A DNA stretch of 14,167 nt from an uncultured Christensenella sp. (lineage in GTDB: Bacteria; Bacillota; Clostridia; Christensenellales; Borkfalkiaceae): contig CAJTRW010000022.1 of assembly GCA_910578765.1 (NCBI GenBank), positions 16,082 through 30,248 of the forward strand. Reading direction: 5' to 3'. Below the pieces are notes generated by a model. It searched no databases. It was not told where the DNA came from and was given only the letters and a program-made list of their open reading frames with translations. Position 1 is the stretch's first letter; each line of letters begins with the position of its first letter. Shown here one piece after another: positions 7,679-11,781 of the stretch. The position numbers and the translations under genes were made by a program.

Positions 7679-8710
7679 TTATCTCTGTACGCGGCCGCTT
7701 CCGTCGCCGCCCGCAAGCGCTTCGACTTCCTTTCTGGAAACAAGGTTAAAGTCGCCGGGGATTGTGTGTTTGAGTGCGGAAGCCGCAACGCCGAACTCCA
7801 ACGCGGACTTGAAATCCTTTCCGTCAAGGAAGCCCGTTATAACGCCGCCGGCAAAGCTGTCGCCGCCGCCGACGCGGTCTACTATGGGATGAAGCGAATA
7901 CGTCTTGGAATGATAGAAGTCGCCGCTCTTTGCCTCGTAAATGCAAGCCGACCAACCGTTATCCGAAGCCGAATGGGATACGCGCAGGGAAGATATGGCG
8001 TATTTAAAGCCGAGGTCCTTGCACATTCTTTGGAAAATATCTTTATAACCGGCAAGCTCCAAATCGCCTTTGGTTACGTCTGTCGCGCCGGGCTTGTAGC
8101 CGAGGACGAGGTCTGCGTCCTCCTCGTTGCCGATACATACGTCGACGTACTGCATAAGGTTTGTCATTACCTTTTTAGCCTTTTCGCTGGACCACAGTTT
8201 TTTACGGAAGTTCAAATCGCACGAAACGGTTACGCCGTGCTTTTTAGCCGCCTTTAACGCCGCTTCCGTCAAAGCCGCCGCGCTGTCGGAAACCGCCGGA
8301 GTTATGCCCGTAAAGTGGAACCAGTCCGCGCCCTTGAAAATCGCGTCGAAGTCGAAATCCTTTTCGGTCGCCGTGGTTATAGACGAATGAGCCCTGTCGT
8401 AAACCACCTTGGACGGTCTTACGGAAGCGCCCGTTTCGAGGTAGTATATACCCAGTCTTTCGCCGCACTTTGCGACATGGCATGTTTCAACGCCGTATTT
8501 GCGGAGGGAAGCGACGGCGCACTCGCCCAGCTCGTTGTCGGGCACGGCGGTTACGAACTCCGCTTTGTGTCCGTAGTTCGCGCACGATACCGCAACGTTC
8601 GCTTCGCCGCCGCCGTAGTTGATATCGAACTCGTCGGCCTGAATGAACTTTTCATTGTTGGGGGTAGAAAGGCGAAGCATAATCTCGCCCATGGTTACGA
8701 TTTTTTTCAT
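7679..8710 (-). CDS. kdgK: 2-keto-3-deoxygluconate kinase (PfkB family)
   Basis: Phosphorylates KDG, the meeting point of the UxaA and KduI branches, to KDPG using ATP. The protein is a PfkB/ribokinase-family sugar kinase of 343 residues. It has the N-terminal substrate-binding signature YGGGEANVAVSCANYG, a central SCDLNFRKKLW segment characteristic of KDG kinases, and the C-terminal PfkB signature DRVGGGDSFAGG, in which D284 is the catalytic base. The last ten residues (GGDGSGRVQR) look like an unstructured tail. ATG at 8710 follows AGGAG. The gene lies 32 bases after the small unknown gene and two genes after eda, whose product consumes KDPG. A fructokinase or other PfkB kinase is possible from the fold alone, but the context makes KdgK very likely. 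Confidence 0.93.
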   Translation of the reverse strand: MKKIVTMGEIMLRLSTPNNEKFIQADEFDINYGGGEANVAVSCANYGHKAEFVTAVPDNELGECAVASLRKYGVETCHVAKCGERLGIYYLETGASVRPSKVVYDRAHSSITTATEKDFDFDAIFKGADWFHFTGITPAVSDSAAALTEAALKAAKKHGVTVSCDLNFRKKLWSSEKAKKVMTNLMQYVDVCIGNEEDADLVLGYKPGATDVTKGDLELAGYKDIFQRMCKDLGFKYAISSLRVSHSASDNGWSACIYEAKSGDFYHSKTYSLHPIVDRVGGGDSFAGGVITGFLDGKDFKSALEFGVAASALKHTIPGDFNLVSRKEVEALAGGDGSGRVQR

Positions 8711-8742
8711 AAATATTTTTCTCCTGAATTTATTTTTATAAT

Positions 8743-9078
8743 TTATTTATCGAATTCGAAACAATTTGCCTGCGCGGGATTCATTTTCCGCTTGCCCGAA
8801 ACCGTCACGTCCTCCGTGCCGGCTTCAATTACGCAGACGTCCCAGGCATAGCCGTGCTCGCTGTCTATACCTTTGAAATCGCCCGACACCGCGAACAGCC
8901 TGAGCCTGCCTTCCTCTATTTCGCCCGTAAAGCTTTTTCCGTTTTTAAGCTCGCAGAACAGGCGGCACCTTACGCACTCTATGGATTTGTTTCCGTGTTG
9001 CTCGTCCTCTATATAGAACCACGTTTTATCGAAAATGCTTGCCAGCGCGCTCTTGCGTTTAATAGTTAATTTTCTCAT
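8743..9078 (-). CDS. Small protein of unknown function in the uronate operon
   Basis: A 111-residue protein not assigned to any named family here. It has no signal peptide or membrane segment. The layout suggests a compact beta-rich domain: MRKLTIKRKSALASIFDKTW at the start, then a Cys-containing strand (ECVRCRLFCELKNGKSF, about 34-50), alternating hydrophobic residues to about 86, and a basic GKRKMNPAQ stretch near the end. Four Cys lie at 35, 38, 42 and 82, with the first pair as CxxC, plus one more at 106, so metal binding is conceivable but not shown. The start is well supported: AAGGAG (9083-9088) overlaps the eda stop codon and lies 4-5 bases from the ATG, so translation is probably coupled to eda. 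Position between eda and kdgK suggests a role in KDG/KDPG metabolism or its control, but this is inference. Confidence 0.75.
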   Translation of the reverse strand: MRKLTIKRKSALASIFDKTWFYIEDEQHGNKSIECVRCRLFCELKNGKSFTGEIEEGRLRLFAVSGDFKGIDSEHGYAWDVCVIEAGTEDVTVSGKRKMNPAQANCFEFDK

Positions 9079-9086
9079 ACTTCTCC

Positions 9087-10070
9087 TTACTTTTTCAAAA
9101 CGAGATGCACGGCGAAACCGCCGAACTCGCGTTCGAGATACGCTACGTTCATAACGCCCTCGGCATTGTACTTTTGCGAACCTTCCATAACCTTGTATCC
9201 CCTTTTTTCAAGCTGATACAGCGCGCGCTTGACCGAGTTGGTCGCAACCGCAATGTGCCCGTGAGTCCCGTGGAAAGGCTTTTTCATCATCTCCATATAA
9301 GTCGCCGCAAATACCGAGCTGTTGCCAACCTTTTTTGTGAAGCCGAAAGCTTTGTCAAACTCGTCCGCGACGGACTCCGCTTCTTCCGGATCGGCGCAGT
9401 TTAGCCCTACGTGTACCATTGTAAAGCCGAGCATTTTATCAATCGCCTCGCGGCAGAGCTTTGTAATGCCCGCCCAGTCCTCCGCGTCCAAAAGAGAAGC
9501 GGGAACTATCCAGCTTCCGCCGCAGCAGACTATTTTTTTATATGCAAGGTAGTTGTTAAGGTTATCCGCGGTTACGCCGCCTGTGGGCATAAAGCGCATA
9601 GTCGTATAGGGACCGCAAACAGACTTTATGTACGGAAGTCCGCCCGCTTGCTCCGCAGGAAAAAATTTGGCGAAGTCGAGCCCCAATTCAAGCGCCTGCT
9701 CTATTTCGCTTGCGGAAGAAAGCCCCGGCGCGAAAGGAACGCCCTTGTCAAGGCAGTGTTTTACGACCTTGGGATTAAGCCCGGGCGCCACGCAGAACTT
9801 TGCGCCGGATTTTATAGCCGCGTCGACCTGCTCGCACGTCAAAACGGTGCCCGCGCCCACAAGCATGTCGGGATACGCTTTGGTCATGCGCTTGATAACC
9901 TCGTCCGCGCCCTTTGCACGGAAAGTTACTTCGGCGCAGTTTATTCCGCCGTCGCGCAGAGCCGCCGCAAGCTTTTCCGCATTTTCGACTTTATCGAGTT
10001 TGATTACGGGAACTATGCCGACGTTTTCAAGCTCGTCCACAAGGGAGTCGGTTTTTTCTTTAACAGTCAT
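9087..10070 (-). CDS. eda: KDPG/KHG aldolase fused to a C-terminal VOC (glyoxalase-like) domain
   Basis: Class I aldolase that splits KDPG into pyruvate and glyceraldehyde-3-phosphate, the last step of the pathway. Residues 1-213 are a complete Eda: E47 and R51 in CAEVTFR, the Schiff-base lysine K135 in DFAKFFPAE, and the phosphate-binding MPTGGV (161-166). Ordinary Eda ends near here (about 205-215 residues), but this protein continues to 327. Residues about 217-327 read as a VOC-type domain: TMVHVGLNCADPEEAESVAD (H220 on the first strand), E260, then THGHIAVATNSVKRALYQLE (H272), ending in GGFAVHLVLKK. The last strand has His322 where metal-dependent VOC enzymes often carry Glu, so metal binding may be altered. 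ATG at 10070 has AAAGAGG (10077-10083) six bases upstream. First gene of the operon. The aldolase call is firm; the VOC call is by pattern. Confidence 0.93.
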   Translation of the reverse strand: MTVKEKTDSLVDELENVGIVPVIKLDKVENAEKLAAALRDGGINCAEVTFRAKGADEVIKRMTKAYPDMLVGAGTVLTCEQVDAAIKSGAKFCVAPGLNPKVVKHCLDKGVPFAPGLSSASEIEQALELGLDFAKFFPAEQAGGLPYIKSVCGPYTTMRFMPTGGVTADNLNNYLAYKKIVCCGGSWIVPASLLDAEDWAGITKLCREAIDKMLGFTMVHVGLNCADPEEAESVADEFDKAFGFTKKVGNSSVFAATYMEMMKKPFHGTHGHIAVATNSVKRALYQLEKRGYKVMEGSQKYNAEGVMNVAYLEREFGGFAVHLVLKK

Positions 10071-10082
10071 TGCAAACCTCTT

Positions 10083-10113
10083 TATAATTACATTATTTTA
10101 CCAGTTAATTATA
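10083..10113. promoter_or_regulatory. AT-rich inverted repeat just upstream of eda (possible operator)
   Basis: TATAATTA (10083-10090) and TAATTATA (10106-10113) are perfect 8-base inverted copies separated by 15 bases. The right arm contains a minus-strand TATAAT hexamer (10108-10113) that could itself be a -10, although no good -35 is seen 17 bases upstream of it. The spacing of about two helical turns between arm centres suits a dimeric regulator. The AT-rich composition makes chance occurrence plausible. Confidence 0.3.
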
Positions 10114-10121
10114 GACCTTTA

Positions 10122-10148
10122 CCGTTTTTAACTCCATACACAAAACGG
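10122..10148. promoter_or_regulatory. Inverted repeat CCGTTTT/AAAACGG in the operon promoter region (possible operator)
   Basis: CCGTTTT (10122-10128) and AAAACGG (10142-10148) are perfect 7-base inverted copies with a 13-base spacer. The element covers the transcription start expected from the minus promoter at 10154-10181, a typical place for a repressor site of a sugar-acid regulator (GntR or LacI type). No regulator gene is present in the window, so the binding protein is unknown. Confidence 0.35.
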
Positions 10149-10153
10149 ATATA

Positions 10154-10181
10154 TTTATATACTTTTAGGGCATTGCGCCAA
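10154..10181 (-). promoter_or_regulatory. Candidate promoter of the uronate operon
   Basis: On the minus strand a -35-like TTGGCG (10181-10176) and a -10-like TATAAA (10159-10154) are separated by 16 bases. This would start transcription near 10147 and leave a leader of about 75 bases before eda. Both hexamers deviate from consensus. A second -10-like TATAAT at 10113-10108 is an alternative. Confidence 0.35.
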
Positions 10182-10195
10182 TTTAAAGAATTTGC

Positions 10196-10224
10196 TTGCC
10201 AAGCGCGCGGATATGTGATAAAAT
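10196..10224 (+). promoter_or_regulatory. Sigma-A type promoter for the structured RNA at 10231
   Basis: TTGCCA (10196-10201), a 17-base spacer, and TAAAAT (10219-10224) preceded by the extended -10 element TGA (10216-10218). The expected start is near 10231, the first base of the inverted repeat that closes the RNA described next. The agreement between predicted start and structure boundary raises confidence. It lies back to back with the operon promoter, with 14 bases between the two -35 elements. Confidence 0.6.
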
Positions 10225-10230
10225 TATTAT

Positions 10231-10476
10231 GCTAAACAAAATCTGAATAATGGGTGTAAAGGTTTCCGCGTTTTTTTATGCGGAAAAATATTGCGTATGC
10301 TTTTTTGAATTAATTTTAAATATAACAACCACAATAAGAATAGCCTTTCGGCAATTCTCCGTTGTGGTTGTAAAATAGCTTTATGCGGAAAACACCCAAT
10401 GATTTTGTTTAGCGGCAATTAGGAGATTTGCTTTGAATAGGGGTGCGTCTCTTAATTGAGACGCATTTTTTATTTT
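10231..10476 (+). ncRNA. Candidate structured RNA: rod-like 6S-like RNA or attenuating 5' leader
   Basis: The 5' end pairs with a 3' segment in three consecutive helices: GCTAAACAAAATC (10231-10243) with 10401-10413 (13 bp), TGGGTGT (10251-10257) with 10392-10398 (7 bp), and TTTCCGC (10263-10269) with 10385-10391 (7 bp). A large asymmetric bubble follows. Then come ATTTTA/TAAAAT (10313-10318 with 10371-10376), CAACCACAA/TTGTGGTTG (10326-10334 with 10362-10370), and a terminal hairpin AGAAT-A-GCC, loop TTTC, GGC-A-ATTCT (10337-10358). A promoter ends at 10224 and an intrinsic terminator lies at 10444-10476. Paired ends, a closing stem, an off-centre bubble and a terminal stem in about 183 nt resemble 6S RNA, but I do not recognise the sequence. 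Alternatives are a regulatory leader of the gene at 10500, or a MITE-like element; no flanking target duplication is seen. Confidence 0.5.
10444..10476 (+). terminator. Intrinsic terminator upstream of the membrane-protein gene
   Basis: TGCGTCTC (10444-10451) and GAGACGCA (10458-10465) form a perfect 8-bp stem with loop TTAATT, followed directly by a T-rich tract to 10476. The T-tract exists only in plus orientation. It ends 10 bases before the ribosome site of the gene at 10500, so it either ends the RNA begun at 10231 or acts as an attenuator for that gene. Confidence 0.75.
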
Positions 10477-10499
10477 AAACGAAATCAAAGGAGAAACTT

Positions 10500-11726
10500 A
10501 TGGAAAAGGAAGAAGCTGTAAACGAACTTTACGCCCTGCGCGCGGGACTTTCCGCAATATCGCAGGAATACGACAAAGCGCAGGCAATAGAAAACGCCTG
10601 CGATGAAAAATTAATGCAAAACGCCAATGAATTTTGTGGTGATTTAGTCTGCTACGACCACAGCAACCGATACACTAATGAGGTCTATTACCCCGAACTT
10701 AAAAACATACAAGCCCGTTACGATTATATAGAAAATTATCGAACAAAAATCGAAAACGGAGAGATAAAATCGGACGAAACGGTAGAAGCCACCAAAAGCT
10801 GGGTTACGCACATAGAAAAAAATGAATTAAAAGGTAAAAAAGCCTATAGCCGTTGGTTAGCTTCCGATGAAAGCGACGCATATTTTCAAGGTATATTAGA
10901 AGGTAAACAGCGTATAAAAGACAATGTTTCCGACGGTTGGTATGATGACCATTGGGCAAAATATAAACAAAACGCAAAAAAAGATTTGATACTTTCGATT
11001 GTATTTTTTGTACTTGCAGTTATTTCATTAACATTCGCCATTTCTTTATCTGTCTCATTTACTGTACAAACAGGTATGATGGTATTTTATTTATTATTTC
11101 CCTCTGCTTTCCTTATTTGCGGCATAGTCTTTTTATGCATGTCGATAAGCAACAAAAAAAGTCATAAACGCGAAATAATGAAAGCGGAAAATAAAATATA
11201 CAAAGCAACCGATATGCTTGACAAACTGCCCGAAGTAAGAGAAAAAGCAAGGGCGATATTAAAGGAAAAAGACGATAAAATAGCGCCTATAAAACAGAGC
11301 TGCAGCGACTTTTACACTGCGCTGCAAATGCGGTTCAATCCTATACTTGACGAGCGGGACTGGCAACATTTGGACCTTGTGATTTTCGAGCTGGAAACCC
11401 GCCGCGCCGACACCGTAAAAGAGGCGTTGCAACTTGTTGACAGAGAGTTGCAGACCGAGCGTATACAGCAAACTATTGCGCAGGCAACCGAGCAGATTTG
11501 TTACGAGATCCGCCGCGGATTTGCGGAACTTAAATCGACTATAATAGAGCTCGGCAGGGTCATATCCGCACAACTTAACGCCGTGAATTTACAGCTTGGC
11601 GAAATAAGCGGACAGCTTGCCGATTTGACCGACGGCGTAAATTTAAACAACGCTTTACTGGCTAAATCAAACGTAACCTGTTCACAGCTGTTAAGCGACG
11701 TACACGCAATAAGATACTATCAATAG
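10500..11726 (+). CDS. Unknown coiled-coil protein with two transmembrane segments
   Basis: A 408-residue protein with no function that I can name. Residues 1-160 are charged and mainly helical, with several Tyr/Trp-rich patches (for example DGWYDDHWAKYK near 145-156). Two hydrophobic segments follow, about 163-187 and 192-215, forming a membrane hairpin that leaves both large domains on the same, probably cytoplasmic, side. Residues 220-260 are a Lys/Glu-rich coiled coil. A distinctive block at 279-325, FNPILDERDWQHLDLVIFEL then ETRRADTVKEALQLVDREL, looks conserved and resembles blocks in other unassigned Firmicutes membrane proteins. The C-terminus (345-390) is again amphipathic helix. AAAGGAG (10487-10493) lies six bases before the ATG. 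The 5' half is visibly more A-rich than neighbouring genes. A terminator hairpin immediately upstream suggests attenuation. It has no evident link to pectin use. Confidence 0.85.
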   Translation: MEKEEAVNELYALRAGLSAISQEYDKAQAIENACDEKLMQNANEFCGDLVCYDHSNRYTNEVYYPELKNIQARYDYIENYRTKIENGEIKSDETVEATKSWVTHIEKNELKGKKAYSRWLASDESDAYFQGILEGKQRIKDNVSDGWYDDHWAKYKQNAKKDLILSIVFFVLAVISLTFAISLSVSFTVQTGMMVFYLLFPSAFLICGIVFLCMSISNKKSHKREIMKAENKIYKATDMLDKLPEVREKARAILKEKDDKIAPIKQSCSDFYTALQMRFNPILDERDWQHLDLVIFELETRRADTVKEALQLVDRELQTERIQQTIAQATEQICYEIRRGFAELKSTIIELGRVISAQLNAVNLQLGEISGQLADLTDGVNLNNALLAKSNVTCSQLLSDVHAIRYYQ

Positions 11727-11735
11727 GCACGAACA

Positions 11736-11773
11736 TAATAAAGGGCGAACGCAAAAGCGTTCGCCCTTTATTA
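11736..11773. terminator. Bidirectional intrinsic terminator between convergent genes
   Basis: A perfect 17-bp inverted repeat (11736-11752 with 11757-11773, core AAAGGGCGAACGC) with loop AAAA. Each arm ends in an A/T-rich stretch that gives a short U-run on either strand (TTTATTA on plus, TTTATTATG on minus). It lies 9 bases after the plus gene stop and 8 bases after the end of the convergent pectate lyase gene, so it serves both. Confidence 0.9.
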
Positions 11774-11781
11774 AATTATAT

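Noticed and set aside
9411..10235. Plus-strand open frame (274 codons) antisense to eda and running into the promoter region
   Set aside because: Overlaps a firmly identified aldolase and its promoters; composition is that of a complement frame.
10255..10268. CcpA cre-like sequence TGTAAAGGTTTCCG
   Set aside because: Deviates from the cre consensus in the second half and lies within a helix of the RNA; not enough to call.
10251..10270. T-box-like GGGTG...CCGCG motif
   Set aside because: Spacing and bases differ from the conserved T-box sequence, the following terminator lacks the complementary segment, and the downstream gene is not an amino-acid gene.
10231..10413. MITE or insertion-sequence remnant
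   Set aside because: The terminal inverted repeats fit, but no target-site duplication flanks them, and the agreement with a promoter and terminator favours an RNA. Not fully excluded; a genome copy count would decide.
10227..10418. 63-codon minus-strand frame
   Set aside because: Lies exactly over the inverted-repeat RNA element; very basic and low complexity, with no ribosome site evident.
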